Shown piece by piece: positions 1-10,351 of a DNA stretch of 54,867 bases (the first letter of the stretch is position 1; each line of letters opens with the position of its first letter). A program made the position numbers and the translations under genes. The stretch spans positions 1-54,867 of the forward strand of contig JAIPCF010000010.1 of the NCBI GenBank assembly GCA_021738385.1. The letters are read 5' to 3'. The stretch comes from Sulfuritalea sp. (lineage in GTDB: Bacteria; Pseudomonadota; Gammaproteobacteria; Burkholderiales; Rhodocyclaceae). The notes under the pieces are model-generated. The model had not been told where the DNA came from and made no database searches. It was given only the letters and a program-made list of their open reading frames with translations.

Positions 1-960
1 GTGGCGCTGGGCTACGGCGTCGGTGCCGCCGCCGTCAGTGCGGGAGCGCATATCGCGACCGCCAGCGGCCTGAACCTGAAAGCCAAAGACCCGAGTCTGG
101 TTGAGCCGCTGGTGATTTATGCCATCGCGTTGCAGCTTGGGGTGGTGCTTGCTGCGCCGCAAATTGCGTTTCCGTTTCTAGCCAACCTGTTCACCGTATT
201 CGCCTTCGGCATGATCTGGCTGACCTTGCGCGATTCGATCGTGGTGTGGACGCTGGGCATTGCAGGCACTGCGGCGGTCTTCTACGTTGCCCAAGCTCGC
301 ATCGGCATTCCCATCGCCAGCGACTTCCAATTGACGCTGGTATGGTTGTATTTCTCACTGATTCTGGGTCGCTGTCTGCTGCTGAGCGTCACCGCGAACC
401 GGATGCGGGCGCAATTGGCCAGCGGTCGACGCAAACTGGCCGAATCGCTGGTGCAGGTCGAGATATTGGCGAGCCGGGACGAACTCACCGGCGCCCTCAA
501 TCGCCGCTCGTTGATGGCAGCGCTTGAGCGCGAACGCGCCCATGCCGAGCGCAGCGGCGTGTCGCTCAGCGTCGCCATGATCGACCTCGATCATTTCAAG
601 CGGGTCAACGATACCTATGGCCACGCGGCGGGCGATGAGGTCTTGCGCACGCTCGCTGCAACGGTGCACGAAACCATGCGCACCACGGATGTGTTCGGCC
701 GTTACGGCGGCGAGGAATTCATGATGATTCTGGTCGGCTCCGCGCCCGAGTTGGCACTGGGCGCGATGGAGCGAATCCGCAACGTGCTGGCCGCAAAAAC
801 CTGGCCCACCATAGCGCCGGAATTTTCCGTGACCCTGTCCGCCGGCATCGCCTGCCATCGCAAGGGCGAAAGCGGCGAAGCGCTGCTGCACCGCGCCGAT
901 AAGGCGCTGTATCAGGCCAAGGATGCCGGACGCAACACCATCATCACTAGTTCGCCGTAG
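1..960 (+). CDS. Membrane-bound diguanylate cyclase (GGDEF), 5' partial
   Basis: Makes the second messenger c-di-GMP from two GTP. The first ~135 residues visible are a string of hydrophobic segments, so the sensor part sits in the inner membrane. A GGDEF domain follows from about residue 155 to the end, with RDELTGALNRRSL at its start, the active-site signature GGEEF at residues 236-240 and an RxxD inhibitory site (RTTD, 227-230) exactly five residues before it. The enzyme should therefore be active and subject to product inhibition. The reading frame is open from base 1 and the first codon is GTG, but the gene most likely begins before the window, so the N-terminus is probably incomplete. 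The signal sensed is not visible. Confidence 0.9.
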   Translation: MALGYGVGAAAVSAGAHIATASGLNLKAKDPSLVEPLVIYAIALQLGVVLAAPQIAFPFLANLFTVFAFGMIWLTLRDSIVVWTLGIAGTAAVFYVAQARIGIPIASDFQLTLVWLYFSLILGRCLLLSVTANRMRAQLASGRRKLAESLVQVEILASRDELTGALNRRSLMAALERERAHAERSGVSLSVAMIDLDHFKRVNDTYGHAAGDEVLRTLAATVHETMRTTDVFGRYGGEEFMMILVGSAPELALGAMERIRNVLAAKTWPTIAPEFSVTLSAGIACHRKGESGEALLHRADKALYQAKDAGRNTIITSSP

Positions 961-1022
961 TGCATTTGGGTGGTTTGTTTCATTTCTCGGCTTGAAGGCC
1001 CAAGCATGCGATCATTCGTGCC

Positions 1023-1523
1023 ATGAAGATTATCGAACTGCTTCAGTCGCTGACGGACGAGCCGGTTCAGTACGTGCTGGTGGGCGGCTTGGCCGTTCAA
1101 TTGCACGGCTACATGCGCAGTACCTTCGATATTGATCTGGTACTGGCGATGAACGATGACAACCTGGCGCGGTTCATCAATGTCGCCAAGCGGCACGGGT
1201 TGACGCCGGGCACCCCGGTGCCTATCGATTCGCTGCGGAATGCAGACCAGATCGAAAAGTGGCATCGGGAGAAGGGCATGGTGGCGTGTTCCTTGCGTGA
1301 GCCGCAGGCAGGTGGCGCAGTCGTGGATGTGATCATGCGGCCGGAGGTGTCGTTTGAGACGCTGCGGTCCAACGCGATTGTCGGTGACTTGTTCGGCAGG
1401 CAGGTACCGATTGCCTCAATCGACGATATGCTGGTGATGAAGCGTGCGGCGAACCGACCCAAGGACCGGCTGGATATCGAGGCGTTGGAAAAGATCAGGC
1501 GTGGCGAGGACCCAAATGACTGA
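1023..1523 (+). CDS. Nucleotidyltransferase-fold protein (MNT/AbiEii-like)
   Basis: A 166-residue protein with the nucleotidyltransferase signature: Gly21-Gly22 followed by Asp36-x-Asp38 (FDIDLVL), with a third candidate acidic residue at Asp102 (VVDVIM). These are the metal-binding positions of the polymerase-beta fold. Proteins of this size act as minimal nucleotidyltransferases, often as antitoxins or toxins in two-gene modules. The substrate cannot be told from sequence. Its last eight bases overlap the start of the next small gene, so the two are translationally coupled. That arrangement fits a two-gene module but the partner is not a recognised HEPN protein. Fold assignment is fairly secure; biological role is unknown. 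Confidence 0.75.
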   Translation: MKIIELLQSLTDEPVQYVLVGGLAVQLHGYMRSTFDIDLVLAMNDDNLARFINVAKRHGLTPGTPVPIDSLRNADQIEKWHREKGMVACSLREPQAGGAVVDVIMRPEVSFETLRSNAIVGDLFGRQVPIASIDDMLVMKRAANRPKDRLDIEALEKIRRGEDPND

Positions 1524-1728
1524 TTTCGCCCGGATGCCGGTCACAATTCCTCAGGAGCTGATGCTCGCGCGGCTGGCTCAGTCCGAGCAAATGCGAGAGT
1601 TTTTCATCCAGATGTGGTTGCAAAATCCAACTCTCGCAGGACAAGCCGGGCCACGTGTTCATGAGCTTCTCACCGATTTGTCGGCGCCAGCGAGAAGCGT
1701 TCCGCCGGGAGCTACCGACGGGCAATAG
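1516..1728 (+). CDS. Small hypothetical protein coupled to the nucleotidyltransferase
   Basis: A 70-residue protein beginning MTDFARMPVTIPQEL. The ATG at 1516 lies inside the end of the upstream gene (overlap ATGACTGA), which is why this start is preferred over in-frame starts further up. The N-terminal 45 residues look helical and the C-terminus is low-complexity (PARSVPPGATDGQ). No family is recognised and it lacks the HEPN RxxxxH motif. Its stop codon TAG lies inside the right arm of a rho-independent terminator, so it closes the two-gene transcript. It may be a partner or accessory to the nucleotidyltransferase. Confidence 0.55.
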   Translation: MTDFARMPVTIPQELMLARLAQSEQMREFFIQMWLQNPTLAGQAGPRVHELLTDLSAPARSVPPGATDGQ

Positions 1729-1738
1729 CTCCCGTTTT
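1706..1738 (+). terminator. Rho-independent terminator of the nucleotidyltransferase pair
   Basis: Perfect 9-bp arms CGGGAGCTA (1706-1714) and TAGCTCCCG (1726-1734) with an 11-base loop, followed by TTTT. The stop codon of the 70-residue gene is within the right arm. Confidence 0.8.
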
Positions 1739-1743
1739 CGTCA

Positions 1744-2562
1744 TCAGCGTGCTGCGTTCGGAAAAAACAACTGCTCGCCGCCGATCTTGTAGTCGGCAAT
1801 GCCTTTCTGGCCGGCATCCGACACCAGCCAGTCGACGAACTTCTGGCCATCGGCGACTTTCACATGGGGATGTTTGGTCGGGTTGACCATGATCACGCCA
1901 TACTGGTTGAACAGCCGCTTGTCGCCTTCAACGACGATGCCGAGCTCACCGCGATTCTTGAAGTTGAGCCAGGTGGCGCGATCCGACAGGATGTAGGCAT
2001 TCATCGACGAAGCGGTGTTGAGCGAGGGGCCCATACCGGAGCCGGTGTCGCGATACCAGGCACCTTTTTTCGAATCGATGTCGATACCGGCCGCTTTCCA
2101 GTAGCGCAGCTCGGCGGCGTGGGTGCCGCTCTTGTCGCCGCGCGAGACGAAGGGCGCTTTGGCGGCCTCGATATGGCGCAGGCCTTCGCGGATGTCCTTG
2201 CCCTTGGCCTTGGCCGGGTCGTTTTTCGGACCGATCACGACGAAGTCGTTGTACATGACTTCCTGACGTTTGACGCCGTAGCCTTCGGCGACGAATTTTT
2301 CCTCAGCCACCTTGTTATGCACAAAGAGCACGTCGGCGTCGCCGCGCCGGCCGGTATCCAAGGCCTGGCCGGTACCCTGGGCAATGACACGGACCTTGAT
2401 CCCGGCGTCTTTTTCAAACAGCGGCAACAGATGCTTGAACAGGCCGGATTGCTCGGTGGAGGTGGTCGAGGCGACGGTGATGTAGCGGTCCTCGGCCTGG
2501 GCCGGTGCGACAAGCAGTGCGATGCTGCTCAGCGCGGCGATGAAATGACAGTGGAGCTTCAT
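1744..2562 (-). CDS. tupA: Tungstate ABC transporter, periplasmic binding protein
   Basis: Periplasmic receptor that captures tungstate (possibly also molybdate) for the TupBC importer. The 272-residue protein begins MKLHCHFIAALSSIALL with a typical signal peptide ending near AQA at about residue 20. It contains the oxyanion-binding ASTTSTEQSGL segment characteristic of TupA/WtpA-like proteins, and later SRGDKSGTHAAELRYW, GMGPSLNTASSMNAY and a C-terminal WLVSDAGQKGIADYKI block. The frame stays open upstream but only as an alternative frame of tupC; the ATG at 2562 overlaps the tupC stop by four bases (ATGA), so the genes are coupled. The order permease-ATPase-receptor puts the abundant receptor last in the transcript. 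Tungstate specificity is inferred from family similarity. Confidence 0.9.
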   Translation of the reverse strand: MKLHCHFIAALSSIALLVAPAQAEDRYITVASTTSTEQSGLFKHLLPLFEKDAGIKVRVIAQGTGQALDTGRRGDADVLFVHNKVAEEKFVAEGYGVKRQEVMYNDFVVIGPKNDPAKAKGKDIREGLRHIEAAKAPFVSRGDKSGTHAAELRYWKAAGIDIDSKKGAWYRDTGSGMGPSLNTASSMNAYILSDRATWLNFKNRGELGIVVEGDKRLFNQYGVIMVNPTKHPHVKVADGQKFVDWLVSDAGQKGIADYKIGGEQLFFPNAAR

Positions 2563-3245
2563 GGTGTTTCCTCCTCGAGAAAGTCTTGAGCTGCATCGGT
2601 GCGCGGCGATTGAAAAAATTCGGTGACGGGTGTTTGTTCGGTGACTCGACCGCCGTCGATGAAGACGATTTCCTCGGCCAGGCGGCGTGCCTGACCGAGA
2701 TTGTGGGTGGTCATCAGAATGCGCGTGCCGGCGGCGGCGATGTCCTTGATGATGCGTTCGACCTCTCGGCTGCTGGCCGGATCGAGACTGGCGGTGGGTT
2801 CGTCGAGAATCAGCAGTTCGGGTTCCAGCGCCCAGACCCGGGCCAGCGCCACGCGCTGCTGTTCGCCGCCCGAGAGCAGGCGCGCCGGGCGTTTTGCCAG
2901 GGTTTCGAGTCCGACCCGGGCCAGCGCCGCGCGGGCGCGCCGCTCTCTTTCCTGCGCCGGGTAACCCTTGAGCTTGAGGCCGTAGACCACGTTGGCCAGC
3001 GCGGTGGTGCGCAGCATCACCGGGCGCTGGAACACCATGGCCTGCGACAGCGGCTGCAACCAGCTCAGCGTGCCGGTGCTGGGGTGTAGCAAACCGTGAA
3101 TCAGGCGCAGCAGGGTGCTCTTGCCGGCGCCGTTGGGGCCTAGCACCACGCTGCGCTGTGCGCCAAGTTGCAGCGAGACGCCGTCGATGATGCGCGTGCC
3201 GCCTTCGACCAGGCTCAGGCCTTCGATGGATAGCCAGGCCGTCAT
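2559..3245 (-). CDS. tupC: Tungstate ABC transporter, ATP-binding protein
   Basis: ATPase subunit of the tungstate importer, 228 residues. Walker A GPNGAGKST is near residue 37, the Q-loop segment AMVFQRP near 73, signature LSGGEQQR near 123, Walker B ELLILDEPTASLD near 143 and the switch histidine in MTTHNLGQA. All motifs are intact. The length is short for an importer ATPase because the extra C-terminal regulatory domain of ModC is missing, as expected for the Tup type. It overlaps tupA by four bases and lies 118 bases after tupB; a perfect hairpin sits in that gap. Confidence 0.92.
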   Translation of the reverse strand: MTAWLSIEGLSLVEGGTRIIDGVSLQLGAQRSVVLGPNGAGKSTLLRLIHGLLHPSTGTLSWLQPLSQAMVFQRPVMLRTTALANVVYGLKLKGYPAQERERRARAALARVGLETLAKRPARLLSGGEQQRVALARVWALEPELLILDEPTASLDPASSREVERIIKDIAAAGTRILMTTHNLGQARRLAEEIVFIDGGRVTEQTPVTEFFQSPRTDAAQDFLEEETP

Positions 3246-3300
3246 GCGGGAGCCGTCTCACCATCGCCGACTTTTTCGTGCAAGCCCGGCCTATTCCCAC

Positions 3301-3322
3301 GGTTGGCTTTGCACAGCCAACC
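3301..3322 (-). promoter_or_regulatory. Hairpin between tupB and tupC
   Basis: Perfect 8-bp arms GGTTGGCT (3301-3308) and AGCCAACC (3315-3322) around a 6-base loop in the 118-base tupB-tupC gap. A second small dyad, GGAGCA-N-TGCTCC, lies about 15 bases beyond. No U-tract follows on the minus strand, so an mRNA-stability or partial attenuation role is more likely than termination. Confidence 0.5.
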
Positions 3323-3363
3323 GGTTCGGCCGGCACGGAGCAGTGCTCCGCGCAACCCCGGCC

Positions 3364-4068
3364 TCACCCCCACCGCCTTTGAGCCCAGCCGCGCAGCGCA
3401 TAGGCGACGGCATTGATCGAGAGCACCACGGAAATCAGGATGAAGCCCAGTGCCAGCGCCAGCGGCAGATCGCCCTTGCTGGTTTCGAGTGCGATGGTGG
3501 TGGTCATCACGCGCGTTACGCCGTCGATGTTGCCGCCGACGATCATCACCGCGCCGACTTCGGCAATGGCCCGGCCGAAACCGGCGAGTGCCGCTGTCGA
3601 CAAGGAAAAGCGGCCGTCCCACAACAGGGTGGCTGCAGCGCGGCTACGACTGGCGCCGAGCGAGCGCAGCTGCTCGCGGTATTCGGTCCACTCATCGGCG
3701 ACGGTTTGCCGGGTCAGGGCGGCGACGATCGGCGTCACCAGCACGGCCTGCGCAATCACCATGGCGGCAGGCGAGAACAGCAAGCCCCATTGGCCGAGGG
3801 GGCCGGCGCGCGACAAGAGCAGGTAGACCAGCAGACCCACCACCACCGGCGGCAGGCCCATCAGGCCGTTGAACAATACGATCAGCACGCGGCGGCCGGG
3901 AAAGCGGCCGACAGCCAGCAGGGCGCCGATCGGCATGCCTGCCACACAGGCGATCAAGGTGGCGCCCATGCTGACTTCAAGGCTGAGCAGGACAATCCCG
4001 GCCAGGCGAGGGTCGGCACCGGCGACCAGAGCCCAGGCAGTGAGAAAGGGGTCGTTGAATTCGGGCAT
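3364..4068 (-). CDS. tupB: Tungstate ABC transporter, permease
   Basis: Membrane channel subunit of the tungstate importer, 234 residues with about five to six hydrophobic segments. The cytoplasmic coupling loop is visible in the middle (SLGASRSRAAATLLWDGR, with the preceding EYREQLR), and GLPPVVVGLLVYLLLSRAGP and GRAIAEVGAVMIVGGN are the characteristic blocks of TupB permeases. It is first in the leftward operon tupB-tupC-tupA. Its ATG at 4068 faces the divergent ModE-like regulator across 86 bases, which must hold both promoters. Confidence 0.92.
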   Translation of the reverse strand: MPEFNDPFLTAWALVAGADPRLAGIVLLSLEVSMGATLIACVAGMPIGALLAVGRFPGRRVLIVLFNGLMGLPPVVVGLLVYLLLSRAGPLGQWGLLFSPAAMVIAQAVLVTPIVAALTRQTVADEWTEYREQLRSLGASRSRAAATLLWDGRFSLSTAALAGFGRAIAEVGAVMIVGGNIDGVTRVMTTTIALETSKGDLPLALALGFILISVVLSINAVAYALRGWAQRRWG

Positions 4069-4154
4069 CGGACGGCGCTATTCGGCGTGCTTCATCTATG
4101 CAAGCTGCTACATATGGGCCGGCAAGAGTAAGCTATAGCCTTCAAGGACCAAAT
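4069..4154. promoter_or_regulatory. Divergent tupB / regulator control region
   Basis: 86 bases between divergent starts. An imperfect dyad TATGCAAGC-N-GCTACATA (about 4096-4114) sits near the centre and could be an operator; it does not match the E. coli ModE box closely. A TAAGCTATA stretch near 4129-4137 could serve the rightward promoter. Weak evidence. Confidence 0.35.
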
Positions 4155-5249
4155 ATGCCAAAACCTGCAACAACACCAGCCGGTTCAGTTCGTTCGCTTC
4201 CCAGCTTGCGCTGGACATGGGATTTCGGCCCACTGCTGGCGGATGTCGATACACGGCGCCTGCTCTCCTTGCTGACCGCCCTGGCGACGGACGGTGCGCT
4301 GGGCAAGGCGGCCAGGCAGGCCGGAATGTCCTACCGCTCGGCCTGGGGCTTGCTGCGCGATTGCGAGCGGGCTCTGGGCGCGGCCTTGGTGAGCATGGAA
4401 CGCGGACGCGGCACCCGGCTCACCGAATTCGGCGATGCCCTGGTGAAACTTGATGCGTCGGCGCGCGAAGCGCTGGATGTCGTGCATGCGCCGTGGCAAA
4501 AGCGCCTGGAGGATTTACTGGTACCCGTGGTGCGGGCGACGCCGGAGCGCCTGCGGCTGGCGGCCAGCCACGATCTGGCGCTGGCGGACTGGGTCGAACA
4601 TGGTCGCCGTATCAGTTTCGATGTGTTCTGGCGCGGCAGTGAAGATGCGCTGGCGGGGCTGGGGCGCGACGAAGCCGATGTGGCGGGCTTTCACGTACCG
4701 GAAAGCTGGACCGGCGAGCAGTTGGCGCTTTGGCTGACGCGCTGGCTCAGGCCAAAGCTGCATGTCTGCCTGCCGTTGATGCGACGCTCGCAGGGCTTGA
4801 TCGTGGCGCGCGGCAATCCGCACCAGTTGCAGACCCTGGCCGATGCCTCGAAGCGTGGCCTGCGCATGGTGAATCGGCAGCGCGGGTCCGGTACGCGCAG
4901 CCTGATCGACCAGTTGCTGGCGGCCAATGGGTTGCGTCCGGAAAGCATAGATGGCTATGCGCACGAAGAATTCACTCACGAGGCGATTGCCGCCACGGTG
5001 GCGGCTGGCCAGGCCGATGTGGGTTTCGGCATCGAGGCAGCGGCCGCGCGTTACGACCTCGGTTTTGTGCCCGTGGTCTGGGAGCGCTACGGCTTTGCCC
5101 TGCGCCGAAACGTGGCCGACAGCCCGGAAGGCAGACAGTTTCTGGCGCGCCTGCAAGGCAACACCTTTCGCCAGCGCCTGATCGCCATGCCCGGCTACGA
5201 ACCGTTGCCAGTAAATGCGCCGGGGGCGTGGGGTGATTTTCTGGCGTGA
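4155..5249 (+). CDS. ModE-like HTH regulator with periplasmic-binding-protein-like domain
   Basis: A 364-residue transcriptional regulator. Residues ~35-100 form a ModE/LysR-type winged helix (DGALGKAARQAGMSYRSAWGLLRDCE, then RGRGTRLTEFG). Residues ~115-360 resemble a type-2 periplasmic binding protein (PBP-like domain), with QRGSGTRSLIDQLL and AGQADVGFGIEAAA, the same fold that binds molybdate or tungstate in receptors. It likely senses oxyanion or cofactor status and controls the divergent tup operon; that is inference from position. ATG 4155 is chosen because AAGGA lies at 4144-4148; an in-frame ATG at 4098 has no clear ribosome-binding site and would overlap the promoter region. Confidence 0.82.
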   Translation: MPKPATTPAGSVRSLPSLRWTWDFGPLLADVDTRRLLSLLTALATDGALGKAARQAGMSYRSAWGLLRDCERALGAALVSMERGRGTRLTEFGDALVKLDASAREALDVVHAPWQKRLEDLLVPVVRATPERLRLAASHDLALADWVEHGRRISFDVFWRGSEDALAGLGRDEADVAGFHVPESWTGEQLALWLTRWLRPKLHVCLPLMRRSQGLIVARGNPHQLQTLADASKRGLRMVNRQRGSGTRSLIDQLLAANGLRPESIDGYAHEEFTHEAIAATVAAGQADVGFGIEAAAARYDLGFVPVVWERYGFALRRNVADSPEGRQFLARLQGNTFRQRLIAMPGYEPLPVNAPGAWGDFLA

Positions 5250-5279
5250 GCTTCGCGGTTGTGCCCGATTACCCGAACT

Positions 5280-6434
5280 TCAGTCGGCCACTACATCCAG
5301 GCCGGGATTAATCAGATATTTTTCACCTGTGGCGCGTTTGCCATAGATGGCGATCGAGCTCAACTGAAGTGCTTCGGCCATCGACACTTCTTTCGAATAG
5401 TGGCTTTTGAAGGTGGTTTTGAGTTCGGCTGCCACGCGATCTTTCAGTGCCTGAATACCCGTCGGTCCCAGCTTCTGCAGGAACGGGAACAGCAGCCAGC
5501 CGCCCATGCCCCAGGCAAAGCCGAAATTGCGGACGAGTTCGGTCGGGCTGGGGTCAAGCATGCCGTACAGATAGACCTGCTTGTGCGTGTTCGAGCCATA
5601 ACGACTGTATTCCTTGGCCGAGCGATTGATCGCTGCCTCCATGCAGGTGAGGATTTGCCCCGGCAGCTTGCCGCCGCCGATGGCGTCGAATGCGATGGTC
5701 GCTCCCGTCGCGGCCAGTGCCTCGGTCAGATCGGCCATGAAAGTGGGCGAACCGCTGTTGCAAACGTACTGTGCACCCATCCCCTTGAGCAGCGCTTCCT
5801 GTTCCGGCTTGCGCACGATGTTGACCAGGGCAATGCCGTCCTTGAGGCAGATGCGATTGAGCATCTGGCCCAGGTTGGAGGCTGCGGCGGTGTGCACCAA
5901 TGCCGTGTGCCCTTCGCGGCGCATGGTTTCGACCATGCCCAGTGCGGTAAGCGGATTGACGAAGCACGAAGCGCCGTCGGCCGATGTTGCATCCGCAGGC
6001 AGGACCAGACACTGGTCCGCGGCCATGCAGCGGTACTGCGCAAACATGGCGCCGCCGAGGATCGCGACGCGTTTGCCGATCAATGCCTGCGCCGCCGCGG
6101 ACGAGCCGGCGGCCACCACCAGGCCGGCGCCTTCGTTGCCGACCGGCATGGGGATATCCACCCGCGCCGCCATGGCCTTCATGGCGCCAGCCGGCACCGT
6201 GGCAGTAACCACCGGGCGTGACGCATCGCCTGATTGTTTTGCCGTGTTCACGTCGGCCGCGCCAAACAGCAGGCCAAGATCGGAGGGGTTCATGGGCGCC
6301 GCTTCCATGCGCACCAGAACCTGATCGGCTTTGGGTTCGGGCAGGGGAATGCTGACAAGTGAGAGTTCCAGTTCGCCACTTTGCTTGATGAGCGATTGCA
6401 GTTGCAATGAGTTGCCGGGGAGATTTGTTTTCAT
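5280..6434 (-). CDS. Medium-chain dehydrogenase/reductase (zinc-binding alcohol dehydrogenase / quinone oxidoreductase family)
   Basis: A 384-residue MDR-superfamily oxidoreductase. The N-terminal GroES-like part has VLVRMEAAPMNPSDLGLLFG and MPVGNEGAGLVV; the Rossmann domain has NPLTALGMVETM, LVHTAAASNLGQMLNRI and IAFDAIGGGKL. The catalytic-zinc cysteine of true alcohol dehydrogenases is not visible, so a quinone-oxidoreductase or enoyl-reductase-like NAD(P)H-dependent reaction is more likely. The start MKTNLPGNSLQLQ (6434) is chosen over an in-frame ATG 36 codons upstream, because that extension is low-quality sequence translated from an intergenic repeat. It lies downstream of fadH in the same direction but is separated by 206 bases carrying an inverted repeat. 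Confidence 0.82.
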   Translation of the reverse strand: MKTNLPGNSLQLQSLIKQSGELELSLVSIPLPEPKADQVLVRMEAAPMNPSDLGLLFGAADVNTAKQSGDASRPVVTATVPAGAMKAMAARVDIPMPVGNEGAGLVVAAGSSAAAQALIGKRVAILGGAMFAQYRCMAADQCLVLPADATSADGASCFVNPLTALGMVETMRREGHTALVHTAAASNLGQMLNRICLKDGIALVNIVRKPEQEALLKGMGAQYVCNSGSPTFMADLTEALAATGATIAFDAIGGGKLPGQILTCMEAAINRSAKEYSRYGSNTHKQVYLYGMLDPSPTELVRNFGFAWGMGGWLLFPFLQKLGPTGIQALKDRVAAELKTTFKSHYSKEVSMAEALQLSSIAIYGKRATGEKYLINPGLDVVAD

Positions 6435-6503
6435 GTTTTCTTTCTGGAGAAGTGCGTTGGGGGCGGACCTTGGCTGTGGTTCCAATCTGGGAAAATCATT
6501 TGA

Positions 6504-6634
6504 ACCACGGCGGCACGGCGGCACGGCGAAAACAAAAGCCATGACACATTTTACGAAGGCTCATCATTGAGTTTGATCGATATCCATTGGCAGGAATTTG
6601 TTTTTTCACCGTGTCGCCGTGGTTAACCGCCTTT
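6504..6634. repeat. Inverted pair of ACCACGGCG-type intergenic repeats
   Basis: The left copy at 6504-6539 reads ACCACGGCGGCACGGCG and continues GCACGGCGAAAAC. The right copy, on the opposite strand at 6601-6627, reads TTAACCACGGCGACACGG then TGAAAAAAC. The copies point away from each other about 65 bases apart. Similar units occur near 17.3 kb and 52.7 kb, again between co-directional genes. Confidence 0.7.
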
Positions 6635-6640
6635 CCAGAT

Positions 6641-9240
<2,600 letters not shown>

Positions 9241-9242
9241 AC

Positions 9243-9275
9243 TATGCAACGAGTTGCATTGCAAATCGTTGCATA
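9243..9275. promoter_or_regulatory. Probable PadR operator (palindrome)
   Basis: Perfect 10-bp inverted arms TATGCAACGA (9243-9252) and TCGTTGCATA (9266-9275). The 13-base centre contains further GTTGCA/TTGCAA half-sites, and another GTTGCA lies at 9288-9293. It begins three bases upstream of the PadR start codon. Autoregulation is inferred from this position and from PadR family habit. Confidence 0.7.
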
Positions 9276-9308
9276 GGGGTCGGGCGAGTTGCAAAAGGGC
9301 TCGGCAAC

Positions 9309-9337
9309 AAAAAAATGCCGACTACAGGGTGGTCGGC
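9309..9337 (-). terminator. Rho-independent terminator after hprK
   Basis: On the minus strand, arms GCCGAC and GTCGGC (9317-9322 and 9332-9337) enclose a 9-base loop and are followed by a run of seven Ts (9309-9315). It ends the leftward recA-to-hprK gene run, 58 bases after the hprK stop. Confidence 0.8.
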
Positions 9338-9394
9338 TTTCCATGGACGCTACGTGATTTGCTTGCCAGCCGGGGAGCGGCTTCGCGTTACTTG

Positions 9395-10351
9395 TTAATT
9401 GAGCAGGTCTTGTCCGCTGTTGGCTCTGAGGGCGGCTTCCTGACGGTCAACAAATTCCTGCATGCTGTCGATTCCGCGTAATTTCAGCACCGTGGCACGC
9501 ACGGCAGCCTCGAGCAACACGGCAAGATTTCGGCCGGCGGCAACCGGAATGGTGACGCGCCGGATCGGCACACCGAGTATGTTTTCGGTTTGTGCGTCCA
9601 GCGGCAAGCGTGCAGCTTCGGGGACGCCTGGGGTCGGCTTTTGCAAATGCACGATGAGTTTCAGGCGCATTTTGCGGCGGCAAGCGGTTTCGCCAAATAC
9701 GGTACGGATATTGAGCAGACCCAGGCCGCGTACTTCAAGAAAATCCTTAAGCATTTCCGGGCAGCGTCCTTCGAGGGTATCGGAACCGATGCGGGAGATG
9801 TCGACGACGTCGTCAGCCACCAGACCATGTCCACGCGAAATCAGCTCGAGGCCCAGTTCGCTCTTGCCGACACCCGAATCACCGGTTATCAGGACACCCA
9901 TGCCCAGAACATCCATGAAGACGCCGTGCAATGTTCCCGTTTCGGCAAGTTGTCGCGAAACGAAGGAGCGCAGGGTATCGATAACAAAAGCCGAGGTTCG
10001 CGGCGTTTGCAGCAATGGTGTTCCGGAGTCTTCGCAGCCCTTGAGAATTTCCGGACTGATGATGCAGCCGTCAGCGACGATCAGCGCCGGTGGTTGCGCG
10101 GAAAAGATTTCCTGCATGTGATGGGCCAGTTTGTCCGGTGTTTGCCGGGCCGACCAGGCCATTTCCGGCTCACCGACTACCTGTACACGTTCGGGATGCA
10201 TCAGGTTGAGGTGGCCGATCAAGTCGGCTGGGGAGGCTACATTCTGTTCTATGGTGCAGATTTCCCGCGTCATTGCACCGCTGACCCACACGAGCTGAAG
10301 TCGCTCGCGATTGCGTTCGAAAAGCTGGGAAACGACTAGCTTGCGTGCCAA
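9395..10351 (-). CDS. hprK: HPr kinase/phosphorylase
   Basis: Bifunctional enzyme that phosphorylates and dephosphorylates a serine of HPr, linking PTS activity to metabolic state. The 318-residue protein has the catalytic histidine in LHGVFMDVLG (His142), Walker A GDSGVGKS (157-164) and the HprK signature LEVRGLGLLNIRTVFGE. It overlaps the end of ptsN by 16 bases. The start codon is apparently TTG (10351): the next in-frame ATG would remove the conserved LVVSQLFERNRERLQL opening. As usual in betaproteobacteria it sits beside ptsN and rpoN, where it belongs to a regulatory rather than sugar-transporting PTS. Confidence 0.93.
   Translation of the reverse strand: MARKLVVSQLFERNRERLQLVWVSGAMTREICTIEQNVASPADLIGHLNLMHPERVQVVGEPEMAWSARQTPDKLAHHMQEIFSAQPPALIVADGCIISPEILKGCEDSGTPLLQTPRTSAFVIDTLRSFVSRQLAETGTLHGVFMDVLGMGVLITGDSGVGKSELGLELISRGHGLVADDVVDISRIGSDTLEGRCPEMLKDFLEVRGLGLLNIRTVFGETACRRKMRLKLIVHLQKPTPGVPEAARLPLDAQTENILGVPIRRVTIPVAAGRNLAVLLEAAVRATVLKLRGIDSMQEFVDRQEAALRANSGQDLLN

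Noticed and set aside
2563-3336. Long 5' extension of the tupA frame
   Set aside because: It is an alternative frame of tupC (low-complexity Arg/Gly/Thr product); the signal peptide at 2562 and the ATGA overlap fix the real start.
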